Below, in pieces: positions 19,278-27,637 of a DNA stretch of 64,000 nt. The notes under the pieces are model-generated. The model did not search any database and was not told the origin of the DNA. It saw only the letters and a program-made list of their open reading frames with translations. This stretch comes from Mycobacterium sp. 852014-50255_SCH5639931 (lineage in GTDB: Bacteria > Actinomycetota > Actinomycetes > Mycobacteriales > Mycobacteriaceae). Positions within the stretch are counted from its first letter, which is position 1. The number at the start of each line of letters is the position of its first letter. A program made the position numbers and the translations under genes. The stretch lies in contig NZ_LZSV01000035.1 in NCBI RefSeq assembly GCF_001665605.1, positions 62,001 through 126,000 of the forward strand, read 5' to 3'.

Positions 19278-20062
19278 GCGCGTTGGTGGACGCGCAGCGG
19301 CGCGCCCGCGCGATCAGTGTGCTGGGCGGACCGACCACGGTCGTCGACATCGCGGGCCGCCGGTTCGTGATGGACCCGACGTTCGACCCGCCCGGGGTGC
19401 ACGCGTACCTGACCAAGCTCACCGGGCCCGCCGTGAGCGCCGAGGCGCTCGGCCCGGTGGACGCGGTCTTGATCAGCCACGACCAGCATCCCGACAACCT
19501 CGACGACGGCGGCCGCCGGATGGCCCTGGCCGCGCCGCTGGTGCTCACCCATCCGGGCGGCGCCGGGCGGTTGGGGCCGCCGGCGGTGGGGGTGGCGCCC
19601 TGGCAGACGCATGAGCTCTCCGGATCGCTTGCCGTGCAAGCCGTTCCGGCGGTGCACGGCCCGGCGGACGGGCAGCGTGACGAAAGCGGCCACGTCAACT
19701 GCGAGGTGACCGGGTTCGTGCTGTCCGGGCCCGGGCTGCCCACCGTGTACCTCAGCGGCGACAACGCCTCGATGGCGGCGGTCAAGGACGTGGCCGACCT
19801 GGTGGGTGCCATCGACGTCGCGGTGCTGTTCGCCGGGGCGGCCAGCGTGCCGACCAAGGAGCGCGGGCGGCCGCTGACGCTGACCGCGGCGCGCGCGGCG
19901 GCCGCCGCCGAGATCCTGGGGGCCCGGGTGGTGATACCGGCCCACGTGGACGGCTGGGCGCACTTCAACGAGGGCGTCGACGAGTTCGCCGCGGCGTTCG
20001 ACCAGGCCGGGATCAGCGACCGGTTGCGGGTCGCTCCCCACGGGGAGTGGATCGACTTATAG
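19274..20062 (+). CDS. Metallo-beta-lactamase-fold hydrolase, UlaG-like
   Basis: A 262-residue MBL-fold protein. The metal motif reads ISHDQHPDNLD, a variant of HxHxDH, with further ligand histidines likely in AVPAVHGPAD and a metal-binding Asp in YLSGDNAS. The late IPAHVDGWAHFNEG supplies the last His. Its start is fused to the stop of the acyl-CoA ligase (ATGA at 19274-19277), which implies co-translation. Its end overlaps the convergent enoyl-CoA hydratase gene by six bases. The substrate is unknown. Confidence 0.8.
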
Positions 20063-20896
20063 CCGCCCCTCGGCGCGCAGGTCCGGGTGCACCCAGTCGG
20101 GCGAGCGGCGCTCCTTGAAGGCGCGGAAGCCTTCCCGCGCCTCCGCGTCGCTCAGGCTGCTGGTCATGCCGATGCGGTCATAGAGGCCCAGGTAGCTGTC
20201 GATGCTCGACTTGATGACACCGCGGGCGCGCGGCGCGGTGCGGCAGCACTGCGCGAGCAGGTCTTTGGCCGCGTCGAGCAGGCTCTCGTGCGGCACGACG
20301 CGGGTGACCAGGCCCCAGTCCAGGGCCTCGACGGCGGTCAGCACCCGTCCGGTGAACATCAGGTCGCGGGTGCGCACCGGCCCGATGACCCGGGTGAGCA
20401 TCTGGCTGTAGTAGGTGTCGGCGTACCCGCGGAACAGCTCGGGCACGCGGAAGGTGGCCCGGTCGCTGACCACCGACAGGTCGCTGCACAGCGCGATCTG
20501 GAACCCGCCGCCCTGGCACAGGCCGTTGACCGCCGAAACGATCGGCTTGGCCGACGTGCGCACGGTGTCGAACGGGGTGACGTCCATGCCCAGCGCGCCG
20601 CCGAAGGTGATCCAGTTGTCGGTGGCTCCCCCGCCGCCCATGTCGCCACCGGGCGCAAACACGTCCCCGGTCCCGGTGATCAGCAGCCCGGCCAATTCGG
20701 GGTCCTCGTTGAGACGCCCGACGGCGTAACGGATTCCGAAGTACATGGCGGGCGTCAGGGCGTTACGCGCTTCGGGGCGGTTGATGGTGCACACCGCGAT
20801 CGACCCCTGACGCTCGAACGTGAGGTATGGCGTGCCGAGCCAATCCCCCTCGGGCGGGCGGGGGGCGTCGTGCGAGGTCGGGGGAACCTGGGCCAC
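20057..20896 (-). CDS. Enoyl-CoA hydratase/isomerase family protein
   Basis: A 279-residue crotonase-fold protein. Oxyanion-hole segments are ICTINRPEARNALTPA / GTGDVFAPGGDMGGGG and NGLCQGGGFQIALCSDL. The frame is open far upstream, but the GTG at 20896 follows AGGAG at six bases and starts a family-like sequence. An inverted repeat lies 22-44 bases upstream. It probably acts on CoA thioesters made by the neighbouring ligase, although it is transcribed toward it. Confidence 0.86.
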   Translation of the reverse strand: MAQVPPTSHDAPRPPEGDWLGTPYLTFERQGSIAVCTINRPEARNALTPAMYFGIRYAVGRLNEDPELAGLLITGTGDVFAPGGDMGGGGATDNWITFGGALGMDVTPFDTVRTSAKPIVSAVNGLCQGGGFQIALCSDLSVVSDRATFRVPELFRGYADTYYSQMLTRVIGPVRTRDLMFTGRVLTAVEALDWGLVTRVVPHESLLDAAKDLLAQCCRTAPRARGVIKSSIDSYLGLYDRIGMTSSLSDAEAREGFRAFKERRSPDWVHPDLRAEGRL

Positions 20897-20917
20897 GGGA
20901 CTCCTCTTACGTCGGTC

Positions 20918-20940
20918 GCTACTGTCGCTCTTACAGTAGC
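20918..20940. promoter_or_regulatory. Inverted repeat upstream of enoyl-CoA hydratase gene
   Basis: GCTACTGT and its exact complement ACAGTAGC are separated by seven bases. The repeat stands between two minus-strand genes, 22 bases upstream of the hydratase GTG and 13 bases beyond the stop of the upstream gene. It can be read as an operator for the hydratase or as a short terminator for the upstream gene. Confidence 0.5.
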
Positions 20941-20952
20941 CGTGGCGGCTGC

Positions 20953-21246
20953 CTAGAGGTACGCCAGCGTGGCCGTGCCGGTGGTTGCGGCCGCGTCGGC
21001 GATCACTTCGGCCAGTTTCACCTGCAGCGTGGCCGTGGCATCCCCCACCGGCTTCTCGCAGAATCGGCAGCTCGATTTGAATTGCGGCTGGTCGTCCTCG
21101 TCCGGCCAGAACCGGCGCGCCCCCACCATGGCGCCGGGATCGTACTGAACGGCCTGGTGCGGGGCGTCCTTGAGGATCCTGCCCACGGGATGGCCCTGCG
21201 GGCATTCGAGCTTCAGCGTGCCGATGCCCTCTTGGTTGCCTACCAT
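20953..21246 (-). CDS. Small conserved protein with two Cys/His pairs, function unknown
   Basis: A 97-residue protein. Two metal-ligand clusters are visible: LECPQGHPVG and SSCRFCEKPVG, which could bind one zinc ion. A Trp/Asp-rich linker joins them and the tail is Ala-rich. There is no signal peptide or membrane segment. It is transcribed toward the enoyl-CoA hydratase, and no role can be given. Confidence 0.65.
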   Translation of the reverse strand: MVGNQEGIGTLKLECPQGHPVGRILKDAPHQAVQYDPGAMVGARRFWPDEDDQPQFKSSCRFCEKPVGDATATLQVKLAEVIADAAATTGTATLAYL

Positions 21247-21373
21247 CGTCCACCGTCCTTGTATGTCTTAATGTCGGGCACGTTAGCCGAGACCGGCGTC
21301 GCGGCGCAGCCACGACGACCCGTGTTGGGCTCACCCGCGCGCAGACCACCCGTGATGTCATCCGCCAACTACC

Positions 21374-22849
21374 TCAGCTCGAGGGCCCTGACAGAATTCG
21401 GATCGCGCGTTCTGCCAGCTCGCGCGCAGCAGTGACGGTTTGGGCGCAGGCCAGCATTTGCGCGCCCCGCCCGGCTTCGATCTCGACTGGGCTCAACAGA
21501 ATGATGCCCTGTTCCTGTCTTCCCGGTTTGAAGAGCAGATCGTCAAGAGCACGAACAGCGTCGGCGAAACGCCGCGGCGGTTGGCTCTCACAGAATCGTT
21601 GTGCCACTACCAATTTCGCGCGGGCGGGATCCCGGCTCAATCGGTTCATGATTGTCATCGGAATGGAGACACCGCCCCAGCGACCGTTGCACTCAATCCA
21701 GTGTAGAGCCGCGGAGTCGAAGCTCTGCCCGACCAACAGCGCGTCGAGACTACACCGACCGAAGTATCCCAGCAGTTGCAAGACGGTCGCCAAACGCATC
21801 GCTTGATTGGCGAGTTGGTTTCGCCAGCGCTCCGGAAACTTCGCCGGCACTGACCCTACAAACGTACCTTCAGCGCCCTCGAGGATCTGCTCGAACAGGC
21901 CCTCGATGACAGGCGGGCCGGCGCCGATAGCCGGGATCCACAGCTGCACAGAAGGACTGCTCAACGCCGGCGCCTCCCATAACCCGACCAGCAGCGGATA
22001 AACGTCATACCAGCCAAGCGCATGCAGTGCGGCGAGAATGTATTCCTTGACGACGGACAGCGCAGCTCCGGCCACTTCAGTTGCGGCGACGCTCACGTTC
22101 CCGGCCCCGCCCGCACTGTAGGGCACCTTCACTACCACTCGTGCAGCCGATCGAGCCAATGCACGAATACGATGGGCGAGCGCGGCGGGACCGTACGCGG
22201 CTAACGTTGGAGGCAGGGCATTCTCGCCGAGGACCTCGCCGATCAATCGTGCGAACCACAGCTTGTCGTTGACGCGCCTGGTAAGCCGCGGCGATGAGCT
22301 CGCAACATCAACGTGAAGTTTCGCTGTCTCAGCAACGGCTGCGGCGAGTTGCCACGTGCTGCCCATGCCGATATGGGGGACGACGGTCAGACCGCCCTTT
22401 CGCCTCGTCGCTTCGACGATGCGAGAGAACACCTCGTCATCGAGCCGACAGCGCGCCGCCAGTGGCAGCAAAGGATTGCCGGCACCGGAGGACAAATCGA
22501 GGCCAATGACCGGCCCGGTCCCGAGGTAATGCGAACGGTAATGCTCGAAATCGGGGTGCGGCTCACGACTGAAAACAACGAGGTCATCGCGGCGCGCGAG
22601 AAGGGAAAGCCGATATTCATAGGTCAGTGCCTTCTCCGGTGTGGAAAGGCCAATTTCGCGCGTATCGCCGATGACAAGCCACAGGTCCCCCGACATGCCT
22701 GACCGCACGCGCTCCCCGAACACACTGGGCGCCGCCAGCGCCGGGTCCTCCGCAGCCATTTTTTGAGCTACCGCCTGAACGTGGCGCAACTCGTCCTCGT
22801 CAAGCGTTGCGGCAATCCGCGGGACTACCGGGAGCAGCTGTGTGTCCAT
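21374..22849 (-). CDS. PGM1-type ATP-grasp ligase (pre-ATP-grasp domain protein)
   Basis: A 491-residue protein with an N-terminal pre-ATP-grasp region (DLWLVIGDTREIGLSTPEKALTYEYR) and an ATP-grasp core. The lid Lys is in VVVKVPYSAGGAGN, and the metal/nucleotide-binding end in SLDALLV followed by LHWIECNGRWGGVSIP. The layout matches the peptide ligase PGM1 of pheganomycin synthesis, which joins a carboxylate to an amine with ATP. A GTG at 22921 is the alternative start. It is followed on the same strand logic by a class II amidotransferase upstream (105-base gap), so an operon transcribed leftward is likely. The substrate is unknown. Confidence 0.75.
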   Translation of the reverse strand: MDTQLLPVVPRIAATLDEDELRHVQAVAQKMAAEDPALAAPSVFGERVRSGMSGDLWLVIGDTREIGLSTPEKALTYEYRLSLLARRDDLVVFSREPHPDFEHYRSHYLGTGPVIGLDLSSGAGNPLLPLAARCRLDDEVFSRIVEATRRKGGLTVVPHIGMGSTWQLAAAVAETAKLHVDVASSSPRLTRRVNDKLWFARLIGEVLGENALPPTLAAYGPAALAHRIRALARSAARVVVKVPYSAGGAGNVSVAATEVAGAALSVVKEYILAALHALGWYDVYPLLVGLWEAPALSSPSVQLWIPAIGAGPPVIEGLFEQILEGAEGTFVGSVPAKFPERWRNQLANQAMRLATVLQLLGYFGRCSLDALLVGQSFDSAALHWIECNGRWGGVSIPMTIMNRLSRDPARAKLVVAQRFCESQPPRRFADAVRALDDLLFKPGRQEQGIILLSPVEIEAGRGAQMLACAQTVTAARELAERAIRILSGPSS

Positions 22850-22953
22850 TGCTGCCCAGCCCTGCTTCCTGGACCCACTGTGTAACGCGAGCCTATGCGC
22901 TGCGATCTGGAGATCGCCCACACTAGGTCACCAAATCCATTGGAAACAAACAC

Positions 22954-23763
22954 CTACAGCGGCTCACTCTCGAACCTGAAGTGTTCATTCACCTTATACA
23001 CACAGCACTCCGGGATCTCGCGCCAACTCTCATGACTGATCGGTTCAGAGGCGACGACAACTGCGCGGTAGAGCCGGTCGGTGTCATGGTGAATATGCGG
23101 GAAGCCGCAGATTTCGCAATCATGCACACCTTCACGCTCGATGAAGTAGAGCGTACGTCCCATGCGGCTGCCGACCATCTGTTCGCCGTCCGTCAAGATG
23201 ACATTGAGGCCGATCGGTGCGGTCGGCTCGATCTCCTGGCACCACTCGGCAATTTGACGGAGCCCTTGGCGCAGCACATCCAGCAGCGGGCGATCCGGCG
23301 TACGCGCTTGCAGGCTGCGCAGATAGTGGAAAATATGTTCGCTGTCGGTGTCACCGCGGATCGCGTTGCATCGCTCCCTCGGCAGAAGCCCGAGCAATCG
23401 CGGGCGCAGCCGGTCGAAGCCGGGAACTGTGCCGTTGTGGATGAATGCCCAAGGACCATCGACGAAGGGATGGGTGTTCTCGATCTTGGGACCACCAACG
23501 GTTGCGCGGCGCACGTGGGCTAGCACCTGCCGCGAGAAGATTCGCGAGGCTGCCCGCCGGAAATGCTCTCCTTGGTAGGCAGCCCAGGCTTGCCGCTCGA
23601 CGCGCGGGCACTGGTCCTCGTAGGTCGCAATACCCCAGCCATGTGCGTTCCCGCGGCCGGTCACGTCTTCGCGGCTCTGCACCATCAGTGCGTTTTGCGC
23701 GTAGGCGAGTGTGCACTCCACCTTGGTGGGCTCATTGGCGCGAAAACCATAGAGGCGACACAT
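22954..23763 (-). CDS. Class II glutamine amidotransferase (GATase_4 / EgtC-like)
   Basis: A 269-residue N-terminal-nucleophile amidotransferase. The start MCRLYGF places Cys2 as nucleophile after Met removal. Conserved ligands follow: GRGNAHGWGIA, VLAHVRRATVG, ENTHPFVDGPWAFIHNGTV and RGDTDSEHIFHYL. No synthetase domain is fused, so it supplies ammonia to a partner or hydrolyses a gamma-glutamyl amide as EgtC does. Just upstream of the PGM1-type ligase in the same direction, it is a natural partner for it. It diverges from the hemerythrin gene. Confidence 0.83.
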   Translation of the reverse strand: MCRLYGFRANEPTKVECTLAYAQNALMVQSREDVTGRGNAHGWGIATYEDQCPRVERQAWAAYQGEHFRRAASRIFSRQVLAHVRRATVGGPKIENTHPFVDGPWAFIHNGTVPGFDRLRPRLLGLLPRERCNAIRGDTDSEHIFHYLRSLQARTPDRPLLDVLRQGLRQIAEWCQEIEPTAPIGLNVILTDGEQMVGSRMGRTLYFIEREGVHDCEICGFPHIHHDTDRLYRAVVVASEPISHESWREIPECCVYKVNEHFRFESEPL

Positions 23764-23827
23764 TGCCGTGATTGCCTTTCCCGAGCGCAACTATACTGTC
23801 GTTAAATGTGATGAGGAAGTTTGCTGC

Positions 23828-24322
23828 ATGACAAATGCCTGGCAGCCATCGGATTTGGTCGAAGCGTTCAAGGAAGACCATGCTGTCCTTGGGCGTGGCC
23901 TGCACGAGGTTTCCGAGCATCTCAGGGCAGGCGACGATCGGGCGGCGAAGGCTCGTGGCGAGCGCGTCGATCGCGAAGCCGGCGCGCACATCGCCTTCGA
24001 AGAGCAGTTCTTCTACCCGGCGTTGCGTCGCATGTTGGGCGATGCCGAGGTCGACCTGCTTTACCAGGAGCACGGTGAAGGCCTGTCGGTCATCAAAGCC
24101 CTCGCGAAGTTGTCAGAAGGCGCGGAGTTGACCGAAACCGACCGTCGGACCCTGCTGCAATCCTCGGAGTTGACAGAGGCCCACGTTGCCGAATGCGGCG
24201 AATTGTTCGGCGTCATTGGCCGCATCCCACTCGAGGAGCAAGAGGCGCTCTATCGGGAGCTTCTCGCCTTACGTAAGGACGTGCCCCGTTGGACCGAGTT
24301 CGCCGCGCGAGCCAAGAGATAG
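23828..24322 (+). CDS. Hemerythrin-like (HHE domain) protein
   Basis: A 164-residue four-helix protein with di-iron ligands set as in hemerythrin: H18 (EDHAVLG), H54 and E58 (HIAFEEQFFYP), H82 (YQEHGEG) and H119 (EAHVAECGEL) with following acidic residues. It may bind O2, NO or iron, or handle peroxide. The ATG at 23828 follows GAGGAAG. It is not a close match to Rv2633c of M. tuberculosis. It is divergent from the amidotransferase with 64 bases between the starts, which suggests shared regulation. Confidence 0.8.
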   Translation: MTNAWQPSDLVEAFKEDHAVLGRGLHEVSEHLRAGDDRAAKARGERVDREAGAHIAFEEQFFYPALRRMLGDAEVDLLYQEHGEGLSVIKALAKLSEGAELTETDRRTLLQSSELTEAHVAECGELFGVIGRIPLEEQEALYRELLALRKDVPRWTEFAARAKR

Positions 24323-24757
24323 CTGAGTCTGAATTACGCGTTCATTCCGCCGCCCCGCGCCGGAACATGGGATGGGCGGCAGTCATTCGAGACGCAGCGA
24401 GCTCAGAAATGTTTGAGGGCGAAGTGCTTTGGGCTCGCGCGAGCGGTGGGGCGGCCGACCCGTCTTCGTCTGCCAGCACGCTGCGAAGTCTGACGCTTAC
24501 TGCCTGCGTCGGACCGCGAAGGGACAGACCATGCCGCACTTGAAACGGTCTAGGCCGGACATGACGGGGTGTTGTGACCTGATCTCCCGCCCTGAGCTGG
24601 TCCGATTCGGCGGCGGAACACGGTCAGCTCAAGTTCCGCTCAGTGAGACATCGGTCGCGACCCGGATCGGACGGGTCGGATTGCTCAAGCGGGACTCGAC
24701 CGACAAGCGGCTCGAGAAGTGGAATGCTAAGTGCCAAGGAAAAGAATTGAGGTCGAC
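24323..24757. other. Intergenic region without a convincing gene
   Basis: About 435 bases between the hemerythrin and the nitroreductase. Open frames here have poor codon structure and no ribosome site. A GGGACT half-site at 24691-24696, followed by no good second half, is the only hint of the DosR motif that often precedes Acg-family genes. Confidence 0.5.
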
Positions 24758-25738
24758 ATGCCAGCCGCCATGGCGGACACCGAACTCATTGAGGACGCGG
24801 TGCGGTCAGCATGCCGCGCGCCGTCACTGCATAACAGCCAACCCTGGCAGTGGGTGGCCGGCGGCGGTCAGCTGGATCTTTTTCTCGATCCGAGCCGGGC
24901 GATGGTTTCCGACCGGTCCGGCCGGGAGGCGCTGATCAGCTGTGGCGCCGCGCTCGATCACCTTCGAGTTGCATTCGCCGCTGCGGGGTGGCGAGCCCGG
25001 ATCTCGCGGTTCCCCGACTCAAAGGATCCGAACCATCTGGCGTCCATCGACTTCACCCCCGCGGAGAACGTCACCGACGAAGAACGGCGTCGCGCCTCCG
25101 CGATCTGGGCCCGCCGGACCGACCGATTGCCGTTCATCGCGCCGATGAACTGGGAGGCGTTCGAGCCGTCGCTGCGGGGTGCCATCGACAACGATGCCGT
25201 GCATCTGGATGTCATGGCTGACGACGTGCGCGACAGGCTGGCACGGGCGTCGTGGGTGGCCGAATCGGTGCGCCTCTATGACACCGCCTATCAGGAGGAA
25301 ATTCGTTGGTGGACAGCGCCTTTCGAGGCCGCTGAGGGCATTCCGTACAGTGCGCTGGTGTCGCCGGCCGAAAGGGAGCGCGTCGACGTGGGGCGGACGT
25401 TCCCGACGACGCATAACCTTGAACGGCGCACCGACATCCCTGCAGACGAGTCGACGATTCTGATGCTGTCCACCGACGACGACACTCGGCTTGGCGCGTT
25501 GTTGTCCGGCGAAGCGCTCTCCGCGGTGTTGCTGGAATGCACGATGGCGAACCTGGCCACGTGCCCGGTCACTCACGTCACCGAGCTCAAAGTCACGCGC
25601 GAGATGATTGCGGACCTGCTGGAAGAGGGCAGGCGGCCGCAGGTTCTGGTCCGTGTGGGTGTGGCGCCCGCGGCGGCCGAACCACCCAAGCCCACGCCGC
25701 GTCGACCGCTCAGCGAAGTTTTGCGGCTGCGGGGTTGA
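24758..25738 (+). CDS. Acg-family NAD(P)H nitroreductase-like protein
   Basis: A 326-residue protein of the Acg group (Rv2032/Rv3131-like), an unusual two-lobed nitroreductase family that binds FMN in a closed site. Recognisable parts are the N-terminal ACRAPSLHNSQPWQW, the central ARRTDRLPF and the C-terminal RRPQVLVRVG followed by PTPRRPLSEVL. The ATG at 24758 follows GAGGT closely. An upstream GTG at 24731 would add nine residues. Many relatives are dormancy (DosR) regulated, but no clear DosR box is seen here. Confidence 0.82.
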   Translation: MPAAMADTELIEDAVRSACRAPSLHNSQPWQWVAGGGQLDLFLDPSRAMVSDRSGREALISCGAALDHLRVAFAAAGWRARISRFPDSKDPNHLASIDFTPAENVTDEERRRASAIWARRTDRLPFIAPMNWEAFEPSLRGAIDNDAVHLDVMADDVRDRLARASWVAESVRLYDTAYQEEIRWWTAPFEAAEGIPYSALVSPAERERVDVGRTFPTTHNLERRTDIPADESTILMLSTDDDTRLGALLSGEALSAVLLECTMANLATCPVTHVTELKVTREMIADLLEEGRRPQVLVRVGVAPAAAEPPKPTPRRPLSEVLRLRG

Positions 25739-25776
25739 GGCGGCATGGCCGGTGCGCCAACCTGCATCTTTACTTG

Positions 25777-25848
25777 TGGTCCCGGCTGGGATCGAACCAG
25801 CGACCTTCCGCGTGTGAAGCGGACGCTCTCCCACTGAGCCACGGGACC
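25777..25848 (-). tRNA. tRNA-Val (CAC)
   Basis: The minus strand folds as a cloverleaf: acceptor GGTCCCG/CGGGACC with discriminator A, TCAGTGGGAG D-arm, anticodon loop TTCACAC giving anticodon CAC, and T-arm GGTTCGATCCC. CCA is not encoded. It converges with the three-tRNA cluster on the plus strand. Confidence 0.95.
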
Positions 25849-26030
25849 GGCGCCGAGAGGCGAACGACGTCGAAGATTAGCACGAGCCTGGTCTCGACAG
25901 TACCGGCCGCCTGCGCGTCCTCGGTACGTCGCGATAGCCTGGACGCGGTCCGTACCAAGAAATTTGTATGTGCCCGCTCACGTCGACTATCGTCGTGCTT
26001 CGCACCGGGCGACGATGTCGTCCGAGGCGC

Positions 26031-26103
26031 GCGGATGTAGCGCAGTTGGTAGCGCATCACCTTGCCAAGGTGAGGGTCGCGGGTTCGAATCCCGTCATCC
26101 GCT
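26031..26103 (+). tRNA. tRNA-Gly (GCC)
   Basis: The acceptor stem GCGGATG pairs with CATCCGC, with discriminator T. The anticodon loop TTGCCAA gives GCC, and the T-arm is GGGTTCGAATCCC. It is the first of a closely spaced Gly-Cys-Val array. Confidence 0.96.
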
Positions 26104-26130
26104 CGAAGGTGCAAGTGGCATCAATCCAGC

Positions 26131-26204
26131 GGTGGAGTGGCCGAGTGGTGAGGCAACGGCCTGCAAAGCCGTGCACACGGGTTCGATTCCCGTCTCCACC
26201 TCCA
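26131..26204 (+). tRNA. tRNA-Cys (GCA)
   Basis: The acceptor GGTGGAG pairs with CTCCACC. Discriminator T is followed by an encoded CCA. The anticodon loop CTGCAAA gives GCA, and the T-arm is GGGTTCGATTCCC. It lies 27 bases after tRNA-Gly and 15 bases before tRNA-Val. Confidence 0.96.
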
Positions 26205-26219
26205 GCTTTTTGAACCCCG

Positions 26220-26294
26220 GCGCGATTAGCTCAGCGGGAGAGCGCTTCCCTGACACGGAAGAGGTCACTGGTTCAATCCCAGTATCGCGCACCA
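26220..26294 (+). tRNA. tRNA-Val (GAC), host gene of the attachment site
   Basis: The acceptor GCGCGAT pairs with ATCGCGC. Discriminator A is followed by encoded CCA. The anticodon loop CTGACAC gives GAC. The 3' part from 26272 onward is identical to a copy at 36736, so the integrated element restored the tRNA 3' end on insertion and the gene stays functional. Confidence 0.96.
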
Positions 26295-26295
26295 G
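26272..26295 (+). repeat. attL core (tRNA-Val 3' end)
   Basis: A 24-bp sequence starting TTCAATCCCAGTATCGCGC, identical to 36736-36759. The similarity continues imperfectly for about 12 more bases on the element side (GTTTTTGCAC versus GTTTATGCAC). It includes the T-arm, acceptor strand and CCA of the tRNA. Confidence 0.92.
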
Positions 26296-26341
26296 AGTTT
26301 TTGCACCTCAGAGCATATTTTTTACTCTACAGCACCCAACT

Positions 26342-26363
26342 GCTGACGATTCGCTGACAACAC
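26342..26363 (+). repeat. Direct repeat at left end of element, candidate integrase arm site
   Basis: A 22-base sequence GCTGACGATTCGCTGACAAC plus two bases, matching 20 of 22 positions with 36572-36593 in the same orientation. It contains two GCTGAC half-units. Its place about 50 bases inside attL suits an arm-type integrase or excisionase site. Confidence 0.6.
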
Positions 26364-26385
26364 GGCACAGTGATGCGATCGTTTG

Positions 26386-26405
26386 CTATGCATCACGTTG
26401 CATAG
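26386..26405. promoter_or_regulatory. Inverted repeat upstream of toxin gene
   Basis: CTATGCA and its complement TGCATAG are separated by TCACGT. The dyad stands five bases before the larger one at 26410-26430. Both precede the toxin-antitoxin operon. Confidence 0.5.
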
Positions 26406-26409
26406 GAAA

Positions 26410-26430
26410 TGTAGTACAGTGTGTACTACA
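26410..26430. promoter_or_regulatory. Candidate operator of the toxin-antitoxin operon
   Basis: A perfect 9-bp inverted repeat, TGTAGTACA with its complement TGTACTACA around GTG. It ends eight bases before the toxin ATG. Ribbon-helix-helix antitoxins usually repress their own operon at such sites, and the second gene encodes one. Confidence 0.6.
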
Positions 26431-26438
26431 CTCGCTGC

Positions 26439-26714
26439 ATGGCTGACTGGACTCACCGAGGTGAGTACATCATCGCCAAACACGACGTGACGCCAGAGCA
26501 AGCCGATGAAGCATTAGACGATCCGAACGCGGTCACGTTCGCCCCCGACTACAACAGCAAGAGCGGGGATTCGATACGCACCATTGGCTATTCGATCAGC
26601 GCCCAGCATGTTCTGAGCGTCATCACCGTTGAAGAAGACGACATCGTCTACGGCGCGAACGCGTGGAGGTCGAACAGACGCGACCGCCAGCATTACCAGC
26701 AAGGAGGGCCGTGA
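26439..26714 (+). CDS. BrnT-like toxin (RelE-fold ribonuclease family)
   Basis: A 91-residue protein beginning MADWTHRGEYIIAKHDVTPEQADEALDDPNAVTF and ending with RSNRRDRQHYQQ. This resembles the BrnT layout: HGV-type N-terminal helix, DD-P turn, central beta-sheet, C-terminal RxATxxERxxYE-like helix. BrnT toxins are RelE-fold ribonucleases that stop growth. The ATG at 26439 comes just after the palindromic operator, and the stop overlaps the antitoxin start by one base (TGATG). The similarity is by pattern, so the family call is moderate. Confidence 0.62.
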   Translation: MADWTHRGEYIIAKHDVTPEQADEALDDPNAVTFAPDYNSKSGDSIRTIGYSISAQHVLSVITVEEDDIVYGANAWRSNRRDRQHYQQGGP

Positions 26715-27619
26715 TGAGCAAAAAGAAGACTCTCGACGAGCGACGTCGCGTAGAGCGTCTTGCTGAGATCGGCGACGAAGCCGAAGCGGGCGAACAAGAC
26801 CAGACGGTGAAGCCGATTCCTGAGCATGTCAAAGTCACGCGCGGCAATGCGCGTAGCAAGGTGCTGCAAGTGCGACTGAACCCTGATGAATATGCAGCGA
26901 TTGAGCGGATCGCCGAAGCTCGCGGGCTGCCGGCATCGACTGTTGCTCGTGAGGCGCTGCTGAAGCTTGTCGCCGAAGAAGACGCCGAAGCTCAGCCTCT
27001 TGCGACGCTGGTGGCATTGGCTGACAGGATTAAGACAGTGGCAATCGGTTTCGTTCACGGCGGCGACGAACTGCTTCCCCCCAACGCTGACTTCAAGATC
27101 CCCAGCGACGAGCAACGAACGCGGGAGTATTACGAACAGTCGCCCGAGCGACTCCGGGAGTATGACGAGCAACTAAAAACCCGCATCAATGAACTGCAGG
27201 AGATGCGAGCAAAAGGAAGGAAGAAGCAGACTATGACCGAAGAGCCGAGCACGGGGTTTACCGAGAAGGTGAACGAGCTGATGGCGCAGAGCGAGAAGCG
27301 GATGCTGGCCATCCAGGACCAGATCACTAAGCAGTGGGAGACTCAACAGAAGGCAATCGCAGACCGGATCGAGCAGCAATTTGAGGCTCAGCGGCAGTCG
27401 GTCGCCAAACTGTTCGAGCAGCAGCAGCAGCTCGGCGCCAAGATCGCAGACGACTTCGAGACTCGACGCAAAGCGCTTGCCGATCGGCTCGAACAGCAGT
27501 GGGAGGATCGACGCAAGGCGATCACAGACATGCTCGAACGCCAATGGGAAGCGCAAAAGAAGGCCCTCGACGACGCGCAGACCAGACTGGGTGGGATGTT
27601 CCGCGATAAGCCGGAATAG
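26714..27619 (+). CDS. Ribbon-helix-helix antitoxin-like protein with long coiled-coil tail
   Basis: A 301-residue protein. Residues about 40-90 hold an RHH-type segment, SKVLQVRLNPDEYAAIERIAEARGLPASTVAREALLKLV, as in BrnA-like antitoxins. After a linker, residues about 185-295 form an uninterrupted helix with 15-residue units of the form KAxADRLEQQWExxR, rich in Gln and Trp. Ordinary antitoxins stop after the RHH domain (about 100 residues), so the tail is unusual. AAGGAGGG lies five bases before the ATG, and the start overlaps the toxin stop. Confidence 0.68.
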   Translation: MSKKKTLDERRRVERLAEIGDEAEAGEQDQTVKPIPEHVKVTRGNARSKVLQVRLNPDEYAAIERIAEARGLPASTVAREALLKLVAEEDAEAQPLATLVALADRIKTVAIGFVHGGDELLPPNADFKIPSDEQRTREYYEQSPERLREYDEQLKTRINELQEMRAKGRKKQTMTEEPSTGFTEKVNELMAQSEKRMLAIQDQITKQWETQQKAIADRIEQQFEAQRQSVAKLFEQQQQLGAKIADDFETRRKALADRLEQQWEDRRKAITDMLERQWEAQKKALDDAQTRLGGMFRDKPE

Positions 27620-27637
27620 CCGGGCGCAGAACACGTC

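Noticed and set aside
24685..24710. A DosR box before the Acg-family nitroreductase
   Set aside because: Only the GGGACT half matches. The second half-site fits at too few positions to support the claim.
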